Assembly (NCBI GenBank): GCA_019635735.1
Contig: JAHBYX010000016.1
Location: forward strand, 1 to 39,256
DNA from: Mesorhizobium sp.
GTDB taxonomy: Bacteria > Pseudomonadota > Alphaproteobacteria > Rhizobiales > Rhizobiaceae
DNA length: 39,256 bases
Direction: 5' to 3'
The notes under the pieces were generated by a model. That model was given only the letters and a program-made list of their open reading frames with translations, was not told the origin of the DNA and did not search any database. This document shows positions 16,057 through 23,536 of this stretch, in pieces. The number at the start of each line of letters is the position of its first letter. The first letter of the stretch is position 1. Both the position numbers and the translations under genes were made by a program.

Positions 16057-16941
16057 TCACCCGGTCAGGATCGGCTTCAGCGCTTTGACCTCCGAGACGA
16101 CGAACTCGAAGAAGGCTTGGACGGGCGGCAGGCGACGGCCATCAGGATGCGCGAGGACGCGCCATGCACGCGTCAGCTCTGGAATGGGTTCGAGGACTCG
16201 GACGAGATCCGGCTCGGCATCGCCTAGCGCAATGGGAAGGACCGCGACGCCCACGCCAGCCTTGGCGGCGGAGACGAGTCCAAGCACGCTATTACTGCGT
16301 GCCGCGATCACGGCATCCGGAGCGACATCCCGCAACCACGCAGACAGACGGTGGCGGGAAAGGTTTTCATCGAGCGCAATCAGCGGATGGTGCTTCAAGT
16401 CCTCGACCGATGTCGGGGGTTCCTTGCGCTCGAGATAAGAGCGGCTTGCGTAGGCCGTCCAGATAGACTCGGCGATCTTTCGGCCCACCAGTTCGCCTTC
16501 CGTGTCTCCGGAGCGAAGCGCGACGTCGGCCTCGCCCTTGGTCAGGTCGATGTAACGATCGGCGAGAACGAACTGGACCCGGATGTCGGGATGTCGTGTG
16601 TGGAAACGTTCGATGAATCCTGATTGTGCAAGGCGAATGGCAATGGGTTCCGGACAGGTCAGGCGCAACATACCGGCGTGGGCGGCGTCGGCCGCCCTCT
16701 GGGCGAACATGTCGATCGCGGCCGCTACCTCCCTGGCATGAGGAATTACCTCAGTGCCCGCTGTCGTCAGCCGGTATCCGCTGCGCGATCTCTCGACCAA
16801 TCGGAGTCCCAGGCTCCTTTCTAGTTCGCCCAGACGACGCTGCACGGTCGACTGGTTGACGTTAAGATGACGGGCAGCCGCGAGCGTGCTGCCGTGGTCG
16901 GCCACCGCCAGCAGGTATCTGAGATCATCCCAATCGAACAT
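16057..16941 (-). CDS. LysR-family transcriptional regulator
   Basis: A 294-residue LysR regulator. The N-terminal helix-turn-helix is clear (about residues 18-45: TLAAARHLNVNQSTVQRRLG then LERSLGLRLVERS). The remainder is the periplasmic-binding-like effector domain, with PLIALDENLSRHRLS and GVGVAVLPIALGDAEPDLV segments. It is divergent from the methyltransferase gene at 17069, with a symmetrical sequence in the 127-nt shared region. By the usual LysR rule it probably regulates that neighbour. The effector is unknown. Confidence 0.92.
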   Translation of the reverse strand: MFDWDDLRYLLAVADHGSTLAAARHLNVNQSTVQRRLGELERSLGLRLVERSRSGYRLTTAGTEVIPHAREVAAAIDMFAQRAADAAHAGMLRLTCPEPIAIRLAQSGFIERFHTRHPDIRVQFVLADRYIDLTKGEADVALRSGDTEGELVGRKIAESIWTAYASRSYLERKEPPTSVEDLKHHPLIALDENLSRHRLSAWLRDVAPDAVIAARSNSVLGLVSAAKAGVGVAVLPIALGDAEPDLVRVLEPIPELTRAWRVLAHPDGRRLPPVQAFFEFVVSEVKALKPILTG

Positions 16942-16960
16942 GGAAGCACCTTGAGACGCG

Positions 16961-16973
16961 CTGCATTATGCAG
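16961..16973. promoter_or_regulatory. Candidate LysR binding dyad
   Basis: CTGCAT-T-ATGCAG is a perfect 13-nt palindrome about 20 nt upstream of the LysR start codon, in the divergent region shared with the methyltransferase gene. Size, symmetry and autoregulatory position fit a LysR box. Inferred from sequence only. Confidence 0.45.
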
Positions 16974-17068
16974 TTGCGCGGCCCCGTTCTGCAACGATGG
17001 TAACTTCCCGACCTGCGGCTCCCGGCGCACTCTGGCCTCGACATCCATACTGTATCGGAGGCAGTGCC

Positions 17069-17923
17069 GTGACTTATCAACCGAGCAATCCGGCCTTGGA
17101 GGCCTCGCGGGTGCAATGGGAAGCTGCGGCGGCGGGCTGGGACGCGCATTCGCCGATGCTTCGCAAGTGGCTCTCGGGTCCCACTCGGACGCTGTTCGAC
17201 GCCGCCGGAGTCGCTGAAGGGCAGTCAGTAGTCGATGTCGCCGCCGGAGCGGGCGACCAGACCCTGATGCTCGCAGAGCGTCTCGGACCGAAGGGACGCA
17301 TCCTCGCCACCGACCTGTCGCCAGCTCTAATCGAGAGGCTGAAGCGACACGCACAAGACGCTGGATTAGATACTGTGGAAGCGAGGGTTGCCGATGCGCA
17401 GGATGTTCTCAGCGAATCCGATACCTTCGATGCTGCGGTCTGCCGGCTCGGACTGATGATGCTGCCCGAACCGTCGCGATGCCTCTCCTCCGTACGCTCA
17501 GCGTTGAAGCCCGGCGGCAGGTTCGCTGCTATGGTGTTCGCAGAGCCGGACGCGAATCCTTGCATTCGAATCCTCATGTCGACCGCCATGCGCCACGCCG
17601 GCCTTCCGCCGCGCGACCCGTTCGCACCGGGCGGCCTTCTCAGCCTGGGGCGACCTGGTCATCTCGACCGCCTTTTTGAGGAGGTCGGCTTCCGCGAGGT
17701 CTCGACATTCCGGACCGATGCGCCGTTCCAGCTCCAGTCGGTTCACGATTACATCGCGTTCCTTCGTTCCGCCGCCGCACCAGTCATCGCCATTCTGTCC
17801 AAGCTCGAACCAGAGGCCCAAGAGGACGCGTGGCGGGACATGGGCGAGCAACTCTCGCAATTTACCGGGCCTGAAGGCTGGAGCGGTCCGAATACGCTGT
17901 TGGTTACCGCGGGGCGAAGGTGA
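17069..17923 (+). CDS. Class I SAM-dependent methyltransferase (UbiE-like)
   Basis: A 284-residue methyltransferase. Motif I VVDVAAGAGDQT (about residues 54-65) binds SAM, followed by the acidic end of strand 2 (ATDLSPALIERL) and motif II/III segments (FDAAVCRLGLMMLPEP; LKPGGRFAAMVF). The C-terminal third is variable, as expected for substrate recognition. The GTG at 17069 is selected because CGGAGG lies 8 nt upstream; the in-frame ATG at 16997 has none and would enter the LysR regulatory region. The substrate is unknown; it is probably controlled by the divergent LysR protein. Confidence 0.85.
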   Translation: MTYQPSNPALEASRVQWEAAAAGWDAHSPMLRKWLSGPTRTLFDAAGVAEGQSVVDVAAGAGDQTLMLAERLGPKGRILATDLSPALIERLKRHAQDAGLDTVEARVADAQDVLSESDTFDAAVCRLGLMMLPEPSRCLSSVRSALKPGGRFAAMVFAEPDANPCIRILMSTAMRHAGLPPRDPFAPGGLLSLGRPGHLDRLFEEVGFREVSTFRTDAPFQLQSVHDYIAFLRSAAAPVIAILSKLEPEAQEDAWRDMGEQLSQFTGPEGWSGPNTLLVTAGRR

Positions 17924-18006
17924 AAGCCTCTATCGTCCCCCTTTGCATATGAGCCGAACCGAGCTTGTCGCACGACTAGCTTGCCGTTCGCGCCGGAGGC
18001 GGGCTG

Positions 18007-18074
18007 ACCGCTTAGGGGTATGGGCAACGCGGCCAGGAGCCGAGTCCTGAAGCGGAATCTGTGGCCTAAGCGGT
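18007..18074. repeat. 10-bp inverted repeat between convergent genes
   Basis: ACCGCTTAGG (18007-18016) and CCTAAGCGGT (18065-18074) are perfect inverted copies separated by 48 nt, in the gap between the methyltransferase and the convergent TetR gene. It may be a weak bidirectional terminator or the ends of a small palindromic element. Confidence 0.45.
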
Positions 18075-18095
18075 GATCCTAGCCGTCGGCACGCT

Positions 18096-18746
18096 TCACT
18101 CGATCGGATCCGGCAGGAACCCACGGATGATCAGCTTCACATAGTCCGAAGCGATCTTCTCCGCGGAGTCCGCGCCGTCGGGGCGCCACCAGCGGGCCAT
18201 CCAGTTAAGGCAGGAAATGATCGCCCGCGCCGCGAGCTTGACGTCCAGCTCGCGGAACTCGCCGGCCTGGATACCGTCGCGGATGATTCCGCGGAGAGCC
18301 TCCTCGTAGCCGTCGCGCATCCTCTGCACCTTGGCCTTGGCAGCCGGGTCGATGATCTCGTTATAGCCAAGCGCGGCAGTGAAATAGAAGGGCGCGCTCT
18401 CGGCGATATGCTGGGCGTGGGCGCGCGCGAACGCCTCGACCCGATCCGCGGCGCGTTCGAGCCCGCGCTGCCGATCCTGCACGAGTTCCGTGAGGCGGGT
18501 CAGGGAGAGGACCACTATTGTCCTGTGTATCTCCGCCTTGTCGGCAAAGAAGTGGTAGATAGACGCCTTCTTGATCCCGACGGCAGCGGCAATGTCCTGC
18601 ATTGAGGTCCCGTCGTAGCCATTCGCGGCGAAAAGCTTCGCGGATTCACGCAGGATTTCAGTCGCCCTGGAGTTGCCCCCGGCTGCGTCGAATGTCGGCT
18701 CCCAATTCCCCACGGAGACTCCTGCATCCGCCACGTCAACTCTCAT
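18096..18746 (-). CDS. TetR-family transcriptional regulator
   Basis: A 216-residue TetR regulator. The DNA-binding domain lies at about residues 28-75, with the turn and recognition helix in TSMQDIAAAVGIKKASIYHF. The helical C-terminal domain carries a family-typical FRELDVKLAARAIISCLNWMARWW segment, resembling regulators of fatty-acid or CoA-ester catabolism. It is transcribed away from the eight-gene operon at 19089-28052, and two related dyads lie in the shared leader, so it most likely represses that operon and itself until a pathway CoA ester or ligand binds. The start is uncertain by up to about 25 residues because the N-terminus is not conserved. Confidence 0.9.
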   Translation of the reverse strand: MRVDVADAGVSVGNWEPTFDAAGGNSRATEILRESAKLFAANGYDGTSMQDIAAAVGIKKASIYHFFADKAEIHRTIVVLSLTRLTELVQDRQRGLERAADRVEAFARAHAQHIAESAPFYFTAALGYNEIIDPAAKAKVQRMRDGYEEALRGIIRDGIQAGEFRELDVKLAARAIISCLNWMARWWRPDGADSAEKIASDYVKLIIRGFLPDPIE

Positions 18747-18774
18747 TACCGCATATGCTCGACAACGCTCAAAC

Positions 18775-18790
18775 TACCGATCGGATGGTA
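18775..18790. promoter_or_regulatory. Candidate TetR operator, proximal to tetR
   Basis: TACCGATCGGATGGTA is an imperfect dyad with a CCGATCGG core and TACC/GGTA ends, 29 nt upstream of the TetR start. It shares the ACCGAT half-site with the dyad at 19033-19046, supporting a common ligand protein, presumably the TetR repressor. Confidence 0.45.
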
Positions 18791-18863
18791 ACGTCTATCG
18801 CGGAGCCGACGTCTCTGTCAAGGCAAGAACATCACGCAAGAAGAACAAATAATATAATAAATT

Positions 18864-18919
18864 CATAATGATATTATGGATTGCTCGTGGCTTGAATTTG
18901 CATTGATCTTCCTCAATGC
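18864..18919. promoter_or_regulatory. AT-rich leader with two dyads
   Basis: Within this AT-rich patch, unusual for the window, CATAAT-GAT-ATTATG (18864-18878) and GCATTGA-N6-TCAATGC (18900-18919) are perfect inverted repeats. They lie between the TetR gene and the operon and may bind a second regulator or mark the promoter region. Confidence 0.35.
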
Positions 18920-18988
18920 GGGTGTCGCCCTGTCCCAAACTCTCTAACTGAGGCAACGTCGCAATTCGCCTGCAAGGGAGGATAATAC

Positions 18989-19018
18989 ATGAAAAACAAT
19001 ATGATACGAATTCAATAA
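18989..19018 (+). other. Nine-codon mini-ORF with strong ribosome binding site
   Basis: ATG at 18989 follows AAGGGAGG by 7 nt, an excellent site, and encodes only MKNNMIRIQ before a TAA. It sits in the operon leader just before the dyad at 19033. It may be a leader peptide, or the start of a gene lost in a rearrangement that joined new sequence here. Confidence 0.3.
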
Positions 19019-19032
19019 TTTTCTAACGCATG

Positions 19033-19046
19033 ACCGATTGATCGGT
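19033..19046. promoter_or_regulatory. Candidate TetR operator in operon leader
   Basis: ACCGAT-TG-ATCGGT is a 6+6 perfect inverted repeat with a 2-nt centre, 42 nt upstream of the first operon ATG. It shares a half-site with 18775-18790. Binding here could block transcription elongation or initiation of the catabolic operon. Confidence 0.5.
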
Positions 19047-19088
19047 AGGTAGATTCGGGATAGGTTGGACTGCCTCGGGAGGACAGGC

Positions 19089-19925
19089 ATGCGCGTTGGT
19101 TTTGATGAAGAGGCTGTACCCGACTACGTAGCCCGGCTGAACCTGGACGGCCGGGTCGTCGCGGTTATTGGCGCAGGGCGCGGCATCGGACGGCAGACCT
19201 GTCACGCCCTTGCGCAAGCCGGCGCGCGCATTGCCTGCATCGACATGGACATGGACTACGCCCACAAAGTCGCCGACGAGGTCGGTGGCCGTCCGTTCCG
19301 GGCCGACGTCCGCGAGGAGGCCGCGGTCGCGGAGCTCTTCGATGCGGTCGATCGGAGCTTCGGGAGGCTGGACGGCGCTGTCGACATCGTTGGGGCATCT
19401 GACGGTAGGCCGCTAACTGAATTCGATGCCAACTTTCTCGGGCGGACATTCGAACTCAATCTCTTCCAGGCCATTCACGTCACCCGTGTCGCCTCCGAGC
19501 GGATGGCGAAGATGGGCAGCGGCTCTATCGTCCTGATCGGCTCGTCGGCCGGTTTCGCAAGCCTCCCCAACCAGATCGCCTACGGCGCCGCGAAGGCCGC
19601 GCTACATCACTTCGTCGCCGGGGCGGCATCGGAGCTCGGTCATCGAGGCATTCGCGTCAATGCGATCGCGCCCGGCTATGTGCGCACTGAGCGCATGGTC
19701 GAGCGTTTCGGGGCCGAGCAGTGGGCCGAAGTCGAGCGCAACACGCCGCTCCAGCGCGCCGGATCGACGGCGGACATCGCCGGGCTTGCGCTGTTCCTGA
19801 TGCAGGATCTGTCGTCCTACGTGACGGGGCAGGTCCTCTTGGCGGATGGCGGAATGCTGAACCCGCCGCGCGTTATGTCGGCTTCGTCGGCGCGTCAGAT
19901 CGCGGGCGCGGGGCACAATCTATGA
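19089..19925 (+). CDS. SDR-family oxidoreductase, first gene of the catabolic operon
   Basis: A 278-residue short-chain dehydrogenase. The nucleotide site is IGAGRGIG (27-34); catalytic residues are a serine in LIGSSAG (152-153), Tyr165 and Lys169 in YGAAK. The usual NNAG motif is replaced by DIVGAS (about 99-104). C-terminal YVTGQVLLADGG is typical, followed by about 20 extra residues. The ATG 19089 has GGGAGG 8 nt upstream, better than the in-frame TTG at 19065. Its stop overlaps the start of the CoA ligase by ATGA. A likely role is oxidation of a hydroxyacyl-CoA, as BadH does in cyclohexanecarboxylate degradation, but this is inference from context. Confidence 0.88.
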   Translation: MRVGFDEEAVPDYVARLNLDGRVVAVIGAGRGIGRQTCHALAQAGARIACIDMDMDYAHKVADEVGGRPFRADVREEAAVAELFDAVDRSFGRLDGAVDIVGASDGRPLTEFDANFLGRTFELNLFQAIHVTRVASERMAKMGSGSIVLIGSSAGFASLPNQIAYGAAKAALHHFVAGAASELGHRGIRVNAIAPGYVRTERMVERFGAEQWAEVERNTPLQRAGSTADIAGLALFLMQDLSSYVTGQVLLADGGMLNPPRVMSASSARQIAGAGHNL

Positions 19926-21514
19926 CCAGCCAGGCAACGCCGGACGCGCCTCCCGTCCCCCGCACGCTGTGGGGTTATCTGGATACCCACCGTCGCGTCG
20001 CCCCCTCGCGCACGGCGCTTGTCCATCCAGACGGTCGAATGAGCTATGTTGAACTCTGCGCCGACGCAGAGGCCCTGGCGCTCGGTCTGCTCGACATCGG
20101 CGCGCGGCCGGGCGACACGATCAGCTACCAGATGCCGAACTGGGCGGAGACAGTGCTCATCGCACTGGCGGCGTTGCGGATCGGCGCCATCTGCAATCCG
20201 ATCGTGTCGATTTACCGCAGCAGGGAAGTCACCTTCCTGCTCAAGGATGCGCGGTCACGCTTCGTCTTCGTGCCGCAGACCTATCGGGGATTCGGCTACG
20301 CCGAGATGATTGCGCCGATTGCGCGTGCCAACGGAGCGCAGATGATCGTCTGCCGCGGAGGCTACCCAGATGCGTTGGGCTTCGACGCGCTTCTGGCCCG
20401 CGGTCGCGAGCTGCTGGTGCAGGGCGGCGCAGGGAGATTTCACGAGACCGATCCGACGAAGGATGCGCTCTTTCTCTACACATCCGGAACAGAGGGTCAG
20501 CCGAAAGGCGTGCGCCACTCGCAGACCACGCTTCTGAGCGAAGCGCGGTCGGTTCTGCGGGCGACCCGGATCGGGCCGGACGACACGCTGTTCATGGGCT
20601 CGCCGCTGACTCACATCACCGGCTTTGCCTATGCCTGCATCGCCGGACCCGTGCAGGGACTGAAAGTCTGCCTGCTGGACATCTGGGACATCCACGAGGC
20701 GGCACGGCTGATCGCGCGCGAACAGTGCGTCTGGACGGTCGGCGCCACGCCCTTCCTCCAGGGTCTGCTGGCGGACCCGCAGATGGCGGACGACATCCGC
20801 TCGCTGCGGATCTTCCGCTGCGGCGGCGCCGACGTGCCGCCGAGCCTCATCCGCAAGGCTCAGGCGCGCGGCATCCGCGCGATGCGGACCTATGGCTGCA
20901 GCGAGCATCCGACGATCTCGGGCGGGGTCGACGACGATCCGGCCAAGGCCGCGACCACCGACGGCAAGGTCCATGCGCAGAACCGGGTCCGCATCGTCGA
21001 TCTCGACGACGAGTCCAGGATCCTGGGTCCCGGCGCGATCGGCGAGATTCAGTCGCGCGGCGACGAGGTGTTCCTGGGTTATGTCGACAGCCGGCTCGAT
21101 GCCGCTGCCTTCACGCCTGACGGCTGGCTGCGCACGGGCGACCTCGGCCATCTCGATGCGGAAAACTACGTCACGGTCGTCGGGCGCAAGAAAGATATCA
21201 TCATCCGCAAGGGCGAGAACATCAGCGCCAAGGAGGTCGAGGACCTCGTGGCCGAACTTCCCCAGGTCCGCCAATGCGCTGTTATCGGCGTGCCGGACGG
21301 CGAGCGCGGCGAGATGATGGTCGCAGTCTGCGTGCTCGAGCCCGACACCTCGCTGTCGCTCGACCAGGTTGCCGCACATCTGACGCAGGCCGGGATTGCG
21401 CGCCAGAAATATCCCGAGCGGCTCGAGATCCTCGAGGTCATGCCGGCCAACGCCGCCGGCAAGATCCGCAAGGTCGACCTGCGCGCGATGTTCTCGCCGC
21501 CCGCCGACCGCTGA
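19922..21514 (+). CDS. AMP-forming acyl-CoA ligase (cyclohexanecarboxylate/medium-chain type)
   Basis: A 530-residue ANL-superfamily ligase. Motifs in order: P-loop LYTSGTEGQPKGV (about 185-197), GSPLTHITGFAY, RTYGCSEHP (A5), GWLRTGDLGHLD (A7), GRKKDIIIRKGENIS (A8) and the catalytic C-terminal lysine in NAAGKIRK (Lys514). It would activate a carboxylic acid with ATP and CoA. The PLTHITGFAY segment recalls AliA-type cyclohexanecarboxylate ligases, but that is only a visual impression. The start ATG overlaps the SDR stop (ATGA), so the two are translationally coupled. It supplies the CoA thioester used by the hydratase and dehydrogenases downstream. Confidence 0.92.
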   Translation: MTSQATPDAPPVPRTLWGYLDTHRRVAPSRTALVHPDGRMSYVELCADAEALALGLLDIGARPGDTISYQMPNWAETVLIALAALRIGAICNPIVSIYRSREVTFLLKDARSRFVFVPQTYRGFGYAEMIAPIARANGAQMIVCRGGYPDALGFDALLARGRELLVQGGAGRFHETDPTKDALFLYTSGTEGQPKGVRHSQTTLLSEARSVLRATRIGPDDTLFMGSPLTHITGFAYACIAGPVQGLKVCLLDIWDIHEAARLIAREQCVWTVGATPFLQGLLADPQMADDIRSLRIFRCGGADVPPSLIRKAQARGIRAMRTYGCSEHPTISGGVDDDPAKAATTDGKVHAQNRVRIVDLDDESRILGPGAIGEIQSRGDEVFLGYVDSRLDAAAFTPDGWLRTGDLGHLDAENYVTVVGRKKDIIIRKGENISAKEVEDLVAELPQVRQCAVIGVPDGERGEMMVAVCVLEPDTSLSLDQVAAHLTQAGIARQKYPERLEILEVMPANAAGKIRKVDLRAMFSPPADR

Positions 21515-21537
21515 CAGAACGACGAGGAAAAGCCCAG

Positions 21538-22320
21538 ATGGACCTGTTCAACCTGACCCACCACCGGATCGACATTGCCGATCTGGTCGCCACGGTGACG
21601 ATCTCCAACCCGCCCGTGAACGCGCAGAACGACCTGTCGCAGGAAGAGCTTATCTACGCGATGGACTGCCTGTCCGATCGCGACGACGTTCGGGTCGTTA
21701 TTCTCACCGGCGAGGGCCGCGCCTTCTGTGCCGGCGTGGATATCAAGGCACGGGCCGGCAAAATCTGGGAACCGGGCGCGCGCCGGCACAACCAGCGCAG
21801 CGCGCGCGAAAGCTATCATTCGATACGCGAGTGCACCAAGCCGGTGATCGGCGCGATCAATGGCGCGGCGCTAGGCGCCGGCCTCGCGATCGTCGCCTCC
21901 TGCGATATCCTGATCGCCTCCGAGGCGGCGGTGCTTGGCCTTCCCGAGGTCACGGTCGGACTGATGGGTGGTTGCCGCCATGCGATGCAGCTGTTTGGCC
22001 GCTCCAACGTGCGTCGGATGATGCTGACCGGCGACCGGGTCAACGGCAAGGAGCTCTACCGCCTGGGCATCGTCGAAACCTGCGTGCCGCCCGACGAGTT
22101 GCTCCCGACGGCGCGCGCCATGGCCATCCGCATCGCTGGGCACAGCCCGCTCGCGGCGCAGCTCGCCAAGCAATCTCTGAACAACATCGAACAGCTCAGC
22201 CTGCGCGACGGATACCGCTACGAGCAGGAAATGACGATTCAACTCGGCAAGACCGAGGACGCCAAGGAAGCCATGCGCGCCTTCAGCGAGAGGCGCCCAC
22301 CGGTCTTCGTCGGGCGCTGA
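21538..22320 (+). CDS. Enoyl-CoA hydratase/isomerase-family protein
   Basis: A 260-residue crotonase-fold protein. Oxyanion-hole segments are FCAGVD (63-68) and INGAALGAGL (107-116). The glutamate of the LPEVTVGL segment (Glu137, equivalent to the second catalytic Glu of rat hydratase) is kept, but the first catalytic Glu position, normally in a GGGCELA motif, reads GAGLAIV here, so it is lost. The enzyme may thus be an isomerase, a ring-opening hydrolase or a hydratase with an altered mechanism. It lies 23 nt after the ligase, with GAGGAAAAG as ribosome binding site. It acts on CoA esters in the operon's pathway. Confidence 0.88.
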   Translation: MDLFNLTHHRIDIADLVATVTISNPPVNAQNDLSQEELIYAMDCLSDRDDVRVVILTGEGRAFCAGVDIKARAGKIWEPGARRHNQRSARESYHSIRECTKPVIGAINGAALGAGLAIVASCDILIASEAAVLGLPEVTVGLMGGCRHAMQLFGRSNVRRMMLTGDRVNGKELYRLGIVETCVPPDELLPTARAMAIRIAGHSPLAAQLAKQSLNNIEQLSLRDGYRYEQEMTIQLGKTEDAKEAMRAFSERRPPVFVGR

Positions 22321-22357
22321 GGCGGCTCGCGGGACGGCTCAAGCGGAACGGAACGGT

Positions 22358-23536
22358 ATGGACATCTCTTTCACCCCTCAGCAGCAGGCCTACCGGGCTC
22401 AGGTCCGGTCGTGGCTCGCTGCGAACCTTCCGCAGACCTGGATGGAAGGCGGACTGTGGCCGGCGATGTCTGAAGGCGAAGAGCAGGCCTTCTTCATCGA
22501 CTGGGAGCGTCGTCTGTACGCAGCGGGGTATTCCGGTATCGCCTGGCCGAAGGCTTATGGCGGACAGGGCCGCGATGCGATCGACGACCTGATCGTCAAC
22601 GAGGAACTGGGCGCGGCCTCGGCCCCGGAGAGCATCAACACGATCGGGCGCGAACTCGTCGCGCCTATCATCCTCAGCGTCGGCACGGAGGCGCAGAAGC
22701 GCCATTTCGTGCCGCGCATCCTGCGCATGGAAGACACCTGGTGCCAGGGGTTCTCCGAACCCAACGCCGGGTCCGACCTGGCGTCAATCAAGACCCGGGC
22801 CGAGCGCAGGGACGGCAGGTGGATACTGCGCGGCCAGAAGATATGGACCAGCTATGCGCATTTCGCCAGCCACTGCATCCTCCTGGCGCGCACCAACATC
22901 GACGTCTCGCCCTACAAGGGGATGTCGCTCTTCATCGTCCGGATGGACACGCCGGGCATCGAGGTGCGGCCCATCCGGCACATCAACGGCCTCTGCCACT
23001 TCAACCAGGTCTTCTTCACGGATGTCGAAGTCGACGAAGACTCGCTGATCGGGCCGCTCGGCCGGGGCTGGAACGTCGCCGTCGAGGTGCTGGGCTTCGA
23101 GCGCGCGACGACCAGGCTCTACCGCCAGGCGCGCTTCAGCGAGGAGCTCCGCGCGTTGGCGCACCATGCGTTGCGCACGGAGACGATCAACGATGCGCTG
23201 CGCGCCGAGATCGGCTCGATCGCGGCCGAACTGTCGATCATGCGCTGTCATAACATGCGCTTCATCAGCCGGATGTCGTCGGGCGCGCATATCGGTGAGG
23301 AGGCGAGCTTTCTGAAGCTTCTGTGGAGCAGCCTGCACCAGAAGATCGCGCGTCTGGCGGTCGAACTGCTCGGACCCGAACTCGACGCCATCTCGCCGAT
23401 CGCGGAGCGGTTCCGGCGCGTCTATTTCACCTCGCGCGGCGAAACCGTTTACGCCGGCAGCTCGCAGATCCAGCGCAACATCCTGTCGGAGCGGGTGCTC
23501 GGCCTGCCGCGAGGCGAACGGAGGTCGGGCCGATGA
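22358..23536 (+). CDS. Acyl-CoA dehydrogenase, large subunit-like
   Basis: A 392-residue acyl-CoA dehydrogenase with N-terminal helices (DISFTPQQQAYRAQVRSWL), the FAD/substrate segment CQGFSEPNAGSDLASI (129-144), GQKIWTSYAH (159-168) and a C-terminal GSSQIQRNILSERVLGLPRG. The catalytic Glu of the medium-chain type (YEGT) is replaced: the sequence reads VYAGSS. A glutamate is instead present in EVLGFERAT (Glu248), the position used by heteromeric steroid side-chain dehydrogenases. It overlaps the next acyl-CoA dehydrogenase gene by ATGA, so a two-subunit enzyme is likely. It would introduce an alpha,beta double bond into a bulky CoA ester. Confidence 0.92.
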   Translation: MDISFTPQQQAYRAQVRSWLAANLPQTWMEGGLWPAMSEGEEQAFFIDWERRLYAAGYSGIAWPKAYGGQGRDAIDDLIVNEELGAASAPESINTIGRELVAPIILSVGTEAQKRHFVPRILRMEDTWCQGFSEPNAGSDLASIKTRAERRDGRWILRGQKIWTSYAHFASHCILLARTNIDVSPYKGMSLFIVRMDTPGIEVRPIRHINGLCHFNQVFFTDVEVDEDSLIGPLGRGWNVAVEVLGFERATTRLYRQARFSEELRALAHHALRTETINDALRAEIGSIAAELSIMRCHNMRFISRMSSGAHIGEEASFLKLLWSSLHQKIARLAVELLGPELDAISPIAERFRRVYFTSRGETVYAGSSQIQRNILSERVLGLPRGERRSGR

